DNA of 64,000 bases from Bradyrhizobium sp. CCGB12 (GTDB taxonomy: Bacteria; Pseudomonadota; Alphaproteobacteria; Rhizobiales; Xanthobacteraceae). The translations under genes and the position numbers were made by a program. The DNA lies in assembly GCF_024199845.1 (NCBI RefSeq), contig NZ_JANADO010000001.1:2666001-2730000 (forward strand), written 5' to 3'. A model generated the notes under the pieces. It had not been told where the DNA came from. It did no database searches and worked only from the letters and a program-made list of their open reading frames with translations. Numbering within the stretch: position 1 is the stretch's first letter; every line of letters starts with the position of its first letter. Below, one piece after another: positions 35,472 to 42,661 of this stretch.

Positions 35472-35684
35472 TTGGCGCTTTCAGATTTGACAGAAGGTGC
35501 AATCCTGCAAGCGATCACGGAATTCGATAGCCTTGGTCGCGATGCCTTCTTGCAGAAGTACGGCTATGGCAAGTCCCGCGGCTATTTCCTCCGCCACAAA
35601 GGAATCGCCCGCGCGAAAGCCTGCGCCCACTCGACCAGTGCTATTTACCAGCGACAAAATAGAAATCCTGTCTACCTGAAATAG
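35472..35684 (+). pseudogene. Truncated N-terminal head of a McrA-like restriction endonuclease
   Basis: From TTG 35472 the frame reads ALSDLTEGAILQAITEFDSL then GRDAFLQKYGYGKSRGYFL, which resembles the N-terminal head of ScoMcrA-like modified-DNA endonucleases. After about residue 43 the resemblance stops and the frame enters the 3' end of the convergent caspase gene. The DNA-recognition and HNH domains are absent, so this is a fragment of a defence gene. Confidence 0.5.
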
Positions 35685-37305
35685 ATCCGTAGCTAAACGG
35701 TTGCTGCTGACGCCCGGTTGCGTCCATCACATCATCGCGCACATAGTCGAACAACCTCCGGACTTCTAAGCCGGGCGTTTGGACGTTTTTGACGAATGCC
35801 AAGGTAAATGGACTATTGTTCCCATTCCCATCCGACGCTTGCTGTCCGTCTTTGGCAGCGTAGATGACGAGCGTGCCAGCCTCCGGCTCTATTGCGGCAA
35901 GGCCGCCCGAGACTGACCGCGATGCGACTGTAAGAGTTCGCTTCATTTTTGCCTTGAATGGATTATCTCGACAGGCATCCAGAACAACGAGCCGAAGTTT
36001 CTTAGCTCGCTCGGCTGCATTTAAAACCTGTTCAAGGGGCACAGCTTCAAAGCCGATATCCCGGTCGGCTGCAATCGTGGCATCAACTGGAATAAGATAA
36101 TTAGTTCCCCCGACCTCCATGCCGTGTCCGGCGTAATAGATGACTGCCCAATCTGCTCTTTCCGCTTGCACAGCAAAATTACGCAAGGCGCTAACTAACT
36201 CATCCTTTTTGAGGTTGGTCAGTAATGTGACTGACTGAAATCCGGTGCGCTTCAAGACGTCGGTGACCAACTTAGCATCACGTTCCGGATTGGGAAGCGC
36301 CGGAACATTTTCATATACGGAGTTTCCGATGACGAGTGCAATGCGGCCGTCGTCCGGCCGAACAGAAGTCGGGACTGACGAAGAAATTGCGCTGGAGGAA
36401 ATTGGAAGCGAAGCAACCGGCTCGACTGCGGAAACTTTTGGATGAGCGGGCCCTGAAACGGCTGCAGGCGGCGCTCCAGGTGCCGGCCATTCCGTTGGGA
36501 GTGATGCAAGTTGGGTCCTAGCTGTATCGTGCGGCCATCCGTACGCCGGATCCCGTGGAATTCCGAGTGCGGAATTAAAATCAGCACGCGCCTTCGTAAG
36601 GTCTCCCATTTTCTTATACGTTAGACCCCTGTTGGTGTAAGCTAACGCGTTTTTAGGATCAATCCTTATCGCGTCGGTGAAGTCGGCGACGGCACGATCG
36701 TTGTCGCCTTTATCGCGATAGGCATTTCCGCGAATGATATACGTTTTCACATCTTTTGGATCAATTCTTATCGCGTCGGTAAAGTCGGCAATGGCACCGT
36801 CGTTGTCGCCTTTGCTGCGGTAGGCAATGCCGCGGCGGTAGTAATCTAGCGCATTTTTTGGATCCAACCGTATCGCCTGAGTGTAGTCGGCGATAGCGTT
36901 GTCATTGTTGCCTTCGAGCCGATACGTATAGCCACGGTTGGCGTATGCATTCGCATTTTTGGGGTCTACCCGTATCGCCTCCGAGAAGTCGGCCAATGCT
37001 CTATCATTGTCGCCTTTTTCCCGATAGGCATAGCCACGGTTGACGTAAGCAGTTGCATATTTGGGGTTTATCCGTATCGCCTCGCTATAGTCGGCGATTG
37101 CGCTATCATTGTCGCCTTTTCTCAGATAGCCCATGCCACGGTTGTTGTAATTTATTGCAGGTGCGCGCGCCCCCGAGTTAATCGCGCGGGTGCAGGCAGC
37201 AATCTTAACGTCGCCCTTCTCGGTATAACAACGAGTTGTGTCGTCCGCTACAGCTGGCCCAGCGACAACAAACAACGCAAAACAAAGCAATAACTCGCGA
37301 AGCAT
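35641..37305 (-). CDS. Secreted TPR-repeat caspase-like (C14) protein
   Basis: 554 residues from ATG 37305 (GGAGTTTTCAA upstream). Signal peptide LLLCFALFVVAGPAVA, then five to six tetratricopeptide repeats at about 52-250, each with the pattern ...RG.AYR.KGDNDRA.ADF.EAIR.DPK. A Ser/Pro linker leads to a caspase-like domain (about 318-554) with the catalytic dyad His394 (YYAGHGMEVGG) and Cys445 (VVLDACRDNPF). The repeats are nearly identical at DNA level (period 102 bases), a sign of recent expansion. Metacaspase/orthocaspase-type domains with TPRs are common in Rhizobiales; roles in stress death or envelope proteolysis are suspected. Located in the accessory region with lower GC. Confidence 0.88.
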   Translation of the reverse strand: MLRELLLCFALFVVAGPAVADDTTRCYTEKGDVKIAACTRAINSGARAPAINYNNRGMGYLRKGDNDSAIADYSEAIRINPKYATAYVNRGYAYREKGDNDRALADFSEAIRVDPKNANAYANRGYTYRLEGNNDNAIADYTQAIRLDPKNALDYYRRGIAYRSKGDNDGAIADFTDAIRIDPKDVKTYIIRGNAYRDKGDNDRAVADFTDAIRIDPKNALAYTNRGLTYKKMGDLTKARADFNSALGIPRDPAYGWPHDTARTQLASLPTEWPAPGAPPAAVSGPAHPKVSAVEPVASLPISSSAISSSVPTSVRPDDGRIALVIGNSVYENVPALPNPERDAKLVTDVLKRTGFQSVTLLTNLKKDELVSALRNFAVQAERADWAVIYYAGHGMEVGGTNYLIPVDATIAADRDIGFEAVPLEQVLNAAERAKKLRLVVLDACRDNPFKAKMKRTLTVASRSVSGGLAAIEPEAGTLVIYAAKDGQQASDGNGNNSPFTLAFVKNVQTPGLEVRRLFDYVRDDVMDATGRQQQPFSYGSISGRQDFYFVAGK

Positions 37306-37597
37306 TTGAAAACTCCATCCCGCTCCGTGGCCCCGAGCCAGCATTTAAGCAAACCAAATCTATCGAGGCAAACTAGCTAAATTCTGTGATCCAAATCACA
37401 ACGAAAATGAGTCCACGCCGGACTGGGATCGGAGACGGCTATGAAGTGTAAGAGCGGTCATGAATGGTCATCGGGCGGATACGCGTGACGATTTGCACAA
37501 CCATATAAATCCCTTGGTTAGGAAGTTTGGTGAGCGCGCCAAATTAGCGAGCGACGACAATGCTTCGGGAGGAGGGCGCGTCCGCCGTCCTAGACTT

Positions 37598-38017
37598 TCA
37601 ATTCAACTGCCGTTGCCATGCTGCACGGAGTTCCGCGAATTCGGCCGGGTGTGCCTCTCGGACCTTTGCGCAAAAATAGGCGCTTTCGCCGTATGCATGA
37701 TGTTCGTTGCCGGTCGCACATCGCAAAGTCGCGCGCACCAAATCGGAAATATCTGTTGAATTGGGAAACAGTTTGTACAAACGGCGTCCTTCAGACTGGC
37801 ATGTCGCGGGTCGCTCGCAATGAAGCCACGTGATCAAATACATCAGCGCCAGACCGTCCAGATATAGCCGCCCATCTACAACGTGAATTGTTTCAAACGT
37901 AGCATCAAGCGTTTCGACTACAATCGCGTTAGGGTTCGGCGTCCCCCTTTCAATGTCGTCAATTTTGCCATCGATTACGGTGACGTTGAGTTTAGGCTTT
38001 TCAATGAAATAGATCAT
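37598..38017 (-). CDS. Hypothetical protein, 139 residues, second gene of a two-gene unit
   Basis: Begins MIYFIEKPKLNVTVIDGKID; a central hydrophobic stretch (VVDGRLYLDGLALMYLITWL) and a C-terminal helix follow. Its ATG overlaps the stop of the upstream gene by four bases, so the two are coupled. No family recognised. The base composition is closer to the accessory region than to the core chromosome, and phage or island origin is possible. Confidence 0.6.
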   Translation of the reverse strand: MIYFIEKPKLNVTVIDGKIDDIERGTPNPNAIVVETLDATFETIHVVDGRLYLDGLALMYLITWLHCERPATCQSEGRRLYKLFPNSTDISDLVRATLRCATGNEHHAYGESAYFCAKVREAHPAEFAELRAAWQRQLN

Positions 38018-38352
38018 GAGTGCAGGTAATCCAGATAAAGACGTGCGGCCTCGTCTTCGGTTGCCTTAGCCGGGATGCGCTGGTCTGGACCGTAGAGCGC
38101 ACTACGGACATCGCGGCGCAATGTTGGCGATGTGTCTCTTTCGATCGTGCAAGCATACGGACGTGCATCGGCCTCATAGTCGTCAATGTGTGTCTTGCAT
38201 CGTTCGAACCACCGTTGATATTGCGCTTCCCATCTGACGTAACCATCGCGCTGCTCATCGGTCAAACGATCGATGCGTGCGGCGAGCGATTGTGCTGGTT
38301 TGACGATCGCCCTTAGTGCCGCAAGCTGCTTTTTGATACCCGAGATTGTCAC
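38014..38352 (-). CDS. Hypothetical protein, 112 residues, first gene of a two-gene unit
   Basis: From GTG 38352 the product begins MTISGIKKQLAALRAIVKPA and is largely helical and charged, ending in EDEAARLYLDYLHS. The GTG overlaps the stop of a short upstream frame ending EELTALIMEQQSRK, itself without a start codon other than internal ATG 38372, which suggests a third, truncated gene of the same unit. Lengths and order recall small-subunit phage packaging genes, but no motif confirms it. Confidence 0.5.
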   Translation of the reverse strand: MTISGIKKQLAALRAIVKPAQSLAARIDRLTDEQRDGYVRWEAQYQRWFERCKTHIDDYEADARPYACTIERDTSPTLRRDVRSALYGPDQRIPAKATEDEAARLYLDYLHS

Positions 38353-38490
38353 TTGCGCGACTGTTGCTCCATGATCAGCGCGGTCAATTCTTCCAACTGA
38401 CGTTGCTTTGGATCGTGAACCGGTGGCGATGAGTTTCTTCAGCGGAGTGTGACGGTTGAACCGCGCTGAAGAGCCGTGCGACCAATTGCC

Positions 38491-38655
38491 ATGCTCCAAG
38501 CCCTGCTCAGCGCGATCGTGGATATGCTCCTGAGCGTCGCATGGAGTGCCATCGTGAAGTTCTTGGGGTTGGAAAACGTCGTCGAAGTCGTGACGGCGAT
38601 CTTCGGGCTTGGCTGTATCGTGATCGGCTTCACGGTGTACTTGCTGGGTCACTGA
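38491..38655 (+). CDS. Small membrane protein, 54 residues
   Basis: ATG 38491 opens a frame reading MLQALLSAIVDMLLSVAWSA, a short amphipathic stretch (FLGLENVVEVVTA) and a clear membrane span IFGLGCIVIGFTVYLLGH. The amphipathic-then-transmembrane layout is protein-like. The ribosome site is weak. Function unknown. Confidence 0.5.
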   Translation: MLQALLSAIVDMLLSVAWSAIVKFLGLENVVEVVTAIFGLGCIVIGFTVYLLGH

Positions 38656-38737
38656 CGGGAACGTCCCCAAGACGATCCCGCCTTGCTCGCGGCGGCGACT
38701 ATGCTGCTGATAGACGCCGCCGATCCGCCGTCTGCAA

Positions 38738-39040
38738 TCAGGCCGCAATCCGTTGCGCGACCGGCGCCGTCAGGTACTTGAGCACTTCCGCATGCTCGAG
38801 GTCAGGAACCGCGATGGCCGTGTGGCTGTACATCGCATGAGTCCGCGAGTTTGCGATCTTGTCCAGGATCTCCTTGCCTTTGACGACGTGCAGTCCCATG
38901 CCGTCGCCAGACGGGAAGATCGCCAGCACCACGTCGTAAGCCGCTATGACCGCTCGAAGCGCTTCGGCCTTGTCTTCGGCAACCTCGATGAAAATGCGCA
39001 CATCAGCCGCGAGTTCGCGCAGCTCGTTAAAATCCAGCAC
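38738..39040 (-). CDS. Hypothetical protein, 100 residues
   Basis: From GTG 39040 (TTG 39061 possible) the product begins MLDFNELRELAADVRIFIEV, has a hydrophobic strand VVLAIFPSGDGMGLHVVKG and ends LKYLTAPVAQRIAA. Soluble alpha/beta pattern, no recognised motif. Sits at the right end of the accessory region, next to a dispersed repeat. Confidence 0.45.
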   Translation of the reverse strand: MLDFNELRELAADVRIFIEVAEDKAEALRAVIAAYDVVLAIFPSGDGMGLHVVKGKEILDKIANSRTHAMYSHTAIAVPDLEHAEVLKYLTAPVAQRIAA

Positions 39041-39160
39041 TGTGGGGTTACTCCAACGCAACTATACTGATGCGAGATTGGAGGCGTTAGGTTACCGAAG
39101 TCTCAACAAGACGCGCCGAGTCACAAGTTTCACGGTGAGGTGACTCGTCCCGCTTCCTAA

Positions 39161-39308
39161 AGCGCGATGAGACTAGGGATGAATCGTCATCGCGCTCTGG
39201 GGGCATTGTTTGAGCATGATCTCCGCGCGAACGCGTACCGCGTTTGTCGCGAGGGAAAACCGCTGCACACTTTGCGCTAATGCGGCCCTTCGGGTCCGGA
39301 TCATGCTC
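39161..39308. repeat. Dispersed palindromic intergenic element
   Basis: Two nested inverted repeats: AGCGCGATGA (39161-39170) with TCATCGCGCT (39187-39196), and GAGCATGATC (39212-39221) with GATCATGCTC (39299-39308). The form and wording match, from memory, a repeat found many times between genes in Bradyrhizobium-like genomes. It abuts the stop codon of the next minus-strand gene and marks a plausible boundary of the accessory region. Confidence 0.75.
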
Positions 39309-39802
39309 TAGCGCTTTGCTTCCTCCTTGCGAAGCCGGGCCTCTGCTGCCTCGTCCACGAGGTTCAAGGTGAGGCCGTCATAGCTCAGCTTGAGCCCACG
39401 GCCGACGATCCACGTCCATCCCTCGCGGGTGTCCTTGACCGGCTGCGCGTTGAACTGGTCGGAGATCGATTTGACGGCAGCTTCCTGCGGTCCCGGACTG
39501 ATCAATTCGGCATTGACGCGCCAGATCGGATGTCTGGCGTCAGCGTCGTCGCTCGCGACCGTGACCTTGGCGCCATTGATTTCGCATTCGAGGATGTACG
39601 AGCTGCGGATCTGGCGGCAGAGGTAGTGACGTTGACTGACGAGCTTGCTTGTCTCGTCGGATGTCATCCCGGGCGAGAAGCCGAAGATGTCGGACTTTTT
39701 CACGAGGGCCAGCGACGCCGGCTTCAAGAAGCTTGGCTGGATGGCGACGAGGGCTGCGACAGCAACAACGATCAAGCCGGCGATGACGATGGCAACCTTC
39801 AT
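39308..39802 (-). CDS. Hypothetical exported or anchored protein, 164 residues
   Basis: ATG 39802 follows a GGGGGG tract. The N-terminal segment KVAIVIAGLIVVAVAALVAI is a signal anchor. The extracytoplasmic part contains DIFGFSPGMTSDETSKLVSQ and two cysteines (HYLCRQIRSSYILECEI) likely to pair. The pattern SPGM(T/S)..E resembles small periplasmic proteins of unknown function in Rhizobiales. Its stop codon lies at the edge of the palindromic element. Confidence 0.65.
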   Translation of the reverse strand: MKVAIVIAGLIVVAVAALVAIQPSFLKPASLALVKKSDIFGFSPGMTSDETSKLVSQRHYLCRQIRSSYILECEINGAKVTVASDDADARHPIWRVNAELISPGPQEAAVKSISDQFNAQPVKDTREGWTWIVGRGLKLSYDGLTLNLVDEAAEARLRKEEAKR

Positions 39803-39861
39803 GAGCCCCCCACGAGAAACCTTTCGACCATATAGCAGCCGCGGCGTTCTAACAGGCACCC

Positions 39862-39893
39862 AAAAGCGAAAACCCCGCCTGGGGGAAGCGGGG
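39862..39893 (-). terminator. Minus-strand rho-independent terminator with no coding gene upstream
   Basis: Stem CCCCGC (39873-39878) / GCGGGG (39888-39893); on the minus strand the stem is followed by TTTT and then CGCTTTT. No credible minus-strand gene ends here, which points to a short non-coding transcript starting between about 39950 and 40100. Confidence 0.6.
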
Positions 39894-40153
39894 CTCTCTG
39901 GTGGGGTGAAGCTTAGGGACTTCAACAGTAAGACGCGCCAGCCGGCAAATGGTTCAAAAGGAAGAGGCACATGCTGCAGCATCTTGCACAGGAAGTCGGG
40001 AACTCCGGAGAACCCCTGCTTGCGTTTTGGGCCTCGATAGGCTCTAAGCCCGGTCACTTCATGACCTCTGGCATGAATCAGAAGCGCGCCTCCGCGGTCC
40101 GGCCGCGTCCATAGCAGAGTTTACGCGCGCGCCCCCTCAAAGGAATTCAGAAC

Positions 40154-40450
40154 ATGGCGAAGATGACGAAGACCCAATTGATTGATGCAATTGCGGAAGG
40201 CACGCAGCTGTCGAAGAACGACGTGAAGACGGTAATCGAGTATATGGCGACGGTCGGCTACAAGGAGCTCAACGAGTCCGGCGAGTTCGTCATTCCCGGC
40301 TTCGTGAAAATGTCGGTGGTGAACAAGCCGGCGACCGAAGCCCGGATGGGCGTCAATCCCTTCACCAAGGAGCCGATGCAGTTTGCGGCAAAGCCCGCGA
40401 GCAAGTCGGTCAAGGCCTCGCCGCTGAAGGTGGCCAAGGACGCCGTCTAA
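40154..40450 (+). CDS. HU-family histone-like DNA-binding protein
   Basis: 98 residues. HU/IHF fold: TKTQLIDAIAEGTQLSKNDV dimerisation helices, GEFVIPGFVKMSVVNKPATEA at the start of the beta arms, and ARMGVNPFTKEPMQF at the arm tip. It lacks the exact GR.P.TGE..I spacing of classical HU and has a lysine/alanine-rich C-terminal tail, a form common in Rhizobiales. Binds and bends DNA in the nucleoid. A ribosome site AAAGGAA lies 15 bases upstream. Confidence 0.9.
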   Translation: MAKMTKTQLIDAIAEGTQLSKNDVKTVIEYMATVGYKELNESGEFVIPGFVKMSVVNKPATEARMGVNPFTKEPMQFAAKPASKSVKASPLKVAKDAV

Positions 40451-40488
40451 AGCGCCGAACGTCACCACGACGAGCAGGACAAGCCATC

Positions 40489-40660
40489 AAAAGAAAAACC
40501 CCGCGCTTTCGCGCGGGGCTCTCTTGGCTGACGGCATTGGGATTTCAGCGCCTGGCCGCCAGCCGTATTCGTAACGTAAGGTTGAAAATCTAAAACGCAA
40601 CCGCGCCGCGGAGTATCTCTTCGTCAGGCGGCGCTGCCGTACGCCTGGCGCTGAAATCCG
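40489..40660 (-). ncRNA. Candidate structured small RNA with intrinsic terminator
   Basis: On the minus strand a possible transcript starts with GGATTTCAGCGCC (40660-40648), whose complement GGCGCTGAAATCC returns at 40552-40540, closing a 13-base stem around about 95 bases. An inner hairpin (AGGC...GCCT) follows. The closing stem is succeeded by a perfect terminator CCCCGCGC-TTTC-GCGCGGGG (40499-40518) and TTTTTCTTTT on the minus strand. No open frame with a ribosome site fits. Structure plus terminator without a gene is the classic pattern of a regulatory RNA; I cannot match it to a known family. Confidence 0.45.
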
Positions 40661-40742
40661 CAGGCCTTCAGGGGTCCGCGCGGCACGGAAAAGGTTCAAG
40701 GCCTTGTGTCCCGGAATTTCGCGGAAGATGTCTGGACATTTC

Positions 40743-40757
40743 GTTCTCATTTTGTTC
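40743..40757 (+). promoter_or_regulatory. LexA-type SOS box
   Basis: GTTCTCATTTTGTTC fits the alphaproteobacterial LexA operator GTTC-N7-GTTC exactly. It ends 31 bases before the ATG of the 45-residue protein gene, where bound LexA would block transcription. Confidence 0.65.
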
Positions 40758-40788
40758 TAATTGGTCATCTTCTCTTGGGAGGTGATTC

Positions 40789-40926
40789 ATGACCGTCGAG
40801 AAACAGCGCGAAGTGATCAGGCTCTGGAACGAGCTCAGGAAGCTTGAGGGCCCGGCCGCGGAAGAGCTCCGCATCCAGATCCTGGAATGCTTTTCGGAGA
40901 AGGGCAAAGCCAAGCGGGCGGCATGA
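40789..40926 (+). CDS. Small protein, 45 residues, probably SOS-controlled
   Basis: ATG 40789 follows a near-perfect ribosome site (GGGAGGTGA). The product begins MTVEKQREVIRLWNELRKLE, continues PAAEELRIQILECFSEKG and ends in KAKRAA: two short amphipathic helices with one cysteine, no membrane span. The LexA-type box directly upstream implies induction by DNA damage. Small SOS proteins such as SidA of Caulobacter inhibit division, but this one is soluble and unrelated in sequence, so the role is open. Confidence 0.7.
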   Translation: MTVEKQREVIRLWNELRKLEGPAAEELRIQILECFSEKGKAKRAA

Positions 40927-41702
40927 TTGGGAGTCGGTGGCAGCCGGCGTGCGATCTCATCGTGGTGGCTCGCGCCTGTGAACATTCGCCGCCGATGCCT
41001 TTCGGAACGAACGTGTGACGCGCGCGTTCGCGCGGCAGGACATGCCCGCAATGCGCCAAGCCGATGATGGTGAACTCATCCAACGGCTTTCAGTGCGAGC
41101 CGTGCCGCTAGATCGTCATCGTGTTCACGGTCGGCTCGATATTCCTGCCACCAAGAATTTTGCCACCAAAAATTTTTCCGTCGAGAATCTTGTCGTCCAA
41201 AGTTCCTGCACCGAACTTGTGACGGCACGCGCCTTCATCGATCGTTAGGATTCGTGTCTCTTTGATTCTTCCGACTCCGATTCGTTCTTTGCGAACGAAA
41301 TGGAGTCGGATGCAGAACAAGCCGTGCTTCTGTGTCGATGCGGGACATGTCCGTCATCGCCAGCTTCCGCCAGAGTCTTACGTTGCGACCGGCATACGCG
41401 ATCGCGCCAAGACAAGTGGTCCGACGCCGCCGCGATCGACATCATGTGACCGGACGTTCGCCGCGCGCATTCACACGACTCGTTAAGAGTTGCTCCGCGC
41501 CGATTTCTTCGATTCCGATTCGTTCTTCGCGAACGAAAGGGAGTGGAAGCTGGAACAAAGCCAGTCGTGCGCGCGATGCAGAAGCGCCGCGCAACTCCTA
41601 ACGAAAGCTTGCGCGAACGCCGATAACCCTATTCGGTTAGGTTAAAAGCCCAATTGCGTTGCGCTGGCCGTGGGTTGGGATAGGTGTTTGGCAAGGACAA
41701 TC
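40927..41702. other. Long intergenic region with internal repeats, no supported gene
   Basis: Nearly 800 bases. Frames present lack ribosome sites. It contains a long hairpin (41271-41309) whose central part recurs at 41510-41546. A short direct repeat (GCCACCAA.AATTTTGCCACC) lies near 41147-41175. AT-rich patches alternate with GC-rich stretches, suggesting decayed or mobile-derived sequence. Confidence 0.45.
41263..41309. repeat. Hairpin repeat, copy 1 (second copy 41501-41546)
   Basis: CCGACTCC (41271-41278) plus TTCGTTC (41281-41287) pair with GAACGAA (41293-41299) plus GGAGTCGG (41302-41309) around TTTGC. The core GATTCGTTCTT.GCGAACGAAA recurs about 238 bases downstream with the outer arms decayed. 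The two copies are in direct orientation. Confidence 0.7.
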
Positions 41703-41750
41703 AAGAAACGACTTTTGCAAGAAACGACTTTGCCAAGAAGCAATTTTGCC
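41703..41750 (+). repeat. Three 16-base tandem units ending at a start codon
   Basis: AAGAAACGACTTTTGC, AAGAAACGACTTTGCC and AAGAAGCAATTTTGCC lie head to tail; the last ends on the base before ATG 41751. The array replaces the usual ribosome-site region of that gene. Confidence 0.75.
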
Positions 41751-41948
41751 ATGACGCCATTTTCAGAGCCGTCCTTTTATCAAGGCGATCGCCACACCTA
41801 CCGGCGCGTCGCCATTGTCGGCGCACTCTTCTGTCTCGCTTTCGTTGTGATCAGCTTCTCGCTGCGGCCGCAGGTCGAGGACACGCGTGTCGCGGTCAAG
41901 GCCGACAGGCTGGTGCGTACGGCAGGGCAGGCGCCGCGCGCAAACTAG
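41751..41948 (+). CDS. Small membrane protein, 65 residues
   Basis: Reads MTPFSEPSFYQGDRHTYRRV, then one membrane span (AIVGALFCLAFVVISFSL) and a polar tail ending RTAGQAPRAN. The protein pattern is familiar from Bradyrhizobium-type genomes, function unknown. Its start follows a 16-base tandem repeat rather than a standard ribosome site; the last unit supplies only weak AAGAAG. The 3' end overlaps a minus-strand small gene by four bases. Confidence 0.65.
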   Translation: MTPFSEPSFYQGDRHTYRRVAIVGALFCLAFVVISFSLRPQVEDTRVAVKADRLVRTAGQAPRAN

Positions 41949-42067
41949 CGATCGCCGCAAATCCGACGGTCGCCGGATGTGTCCGGGAACGCGCCGCCGC
42001 GCGTTGCGAGCGCCACGAAACCGGCATAGCCGGACAGATTGAGCAGGACTTCGAGCCACACGGGCAT
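41945..42067 (-). CDS. Small hydrophobic protein, 40 residues
   Basis: ATG 42067 lies behind GAGGAGGCCCGAT, a strong ribosome site. The product begins MPVWLEVLLNLSGYAGFVAL and continues ATRGGAFPDTSGDRR with a terminal Cys region. Short membrane-associated helix, unknown role. The gene is supported mainly by its ribosome site. Confidence 0.5.
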   Translation of the reverse strand: MPVWLEVLLNLSGYAGFVALATRGGAFPDTSGDRRICGDR

Positions 42068-42146
42068 ATCGGGCCTCCTCTGCCTGAAGACGACTTCAAC
42101 GTGTGCGCGAAAATCTTGTTCCGTGCTTCCCGGGAAGAAGCGTCGT

Positions 42147-42377
42147 TCAGAGCCGGGAGGAGGGGTCGAGCCGCCGGCCCAGGGCCGCAACGGACTCGCT
42201 CGACGGCTGTTCCCTTAGGAACTCGGCGATGGCCTGCGCCAGCTCGCGGTCGCTCATCGGCGTCGGTGGTGGGCGCAGCGTGCCGACACCGAAGTTGCGC
42301 ACGATCTCCTCGTAATGCTGATCGTCGGCTTTGGGCACGAGCCGGCGGATCCGGGCCAGCAAGGCAGATATGGGCAT
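42147..42377 (-). CDS. Hypothetical protein, 76 residues
   Basis: ATG 42377 is preceded by GAGGAGGACAG. The product begins MPISALLARIRRLVPKADDQ and contains FGVGTLRPPPTPMSDRELAQ and a helical C-terminus ending RRLDPSSRL. Soluble, no known motif. A minus-strand terminator-like hairpin (42445-42481) lies about 70 bases upstream in the same orientation and could act as an attenuator. Confidence 0.6.
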   Translation of the reverse strand: MPISALLARIRRLVPKADDQHYEEIVRNFGVGTLRPPPTPMSDRELAQAIAEFLREQPSSESVAALGRRLDPSSRL

Positions 42378-42444
42378 CTGTCCTCCTCGATCCTCCGCCC
42401 CGTTGGCAGCCACTATCGTCTGCTGCCATCTCTCCCGTGAAACT

Positions 42445-42481
42445 AAAAACCCCGCCAGCATCGCGGAGGATACTGACGGGG
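42445..42481 (-). terminator. Minus-strand terminator or leader attenuator
   Basis: Read on the minus strand: CCCCG-CAG-ATC arms pair with GAT-CTG-CGGGG, with single mismatches between blocks, followed by TTTTT (complement of 42445-42449). It precedes the 76-residue gene on the same strand. Confidence 0.55.
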
Positions 42482-42661
42482 TCTTCCGTGCTGTCGCCTC
42501 AACCGGATAGCGGAGGCTTCCGCACTTACGAATTCAATCCGCGCGGCGCGCGTTCGTTCCCGCCGGTTCGCTCTTTTTTTGATCGCCTTCGGTTCCGCGG
42601 TGCGCGCAACCATCGCAGGCCCACGCCGTTATCTCGGCGAGACGCGCGAAGGAGGAAGATC

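Noticed and set aside
36600..37130. Regular repeats considered as a CRISPR array
   Set aside because: The period is 102 bases, repeats are coding TPR units and there are no unique spacers.
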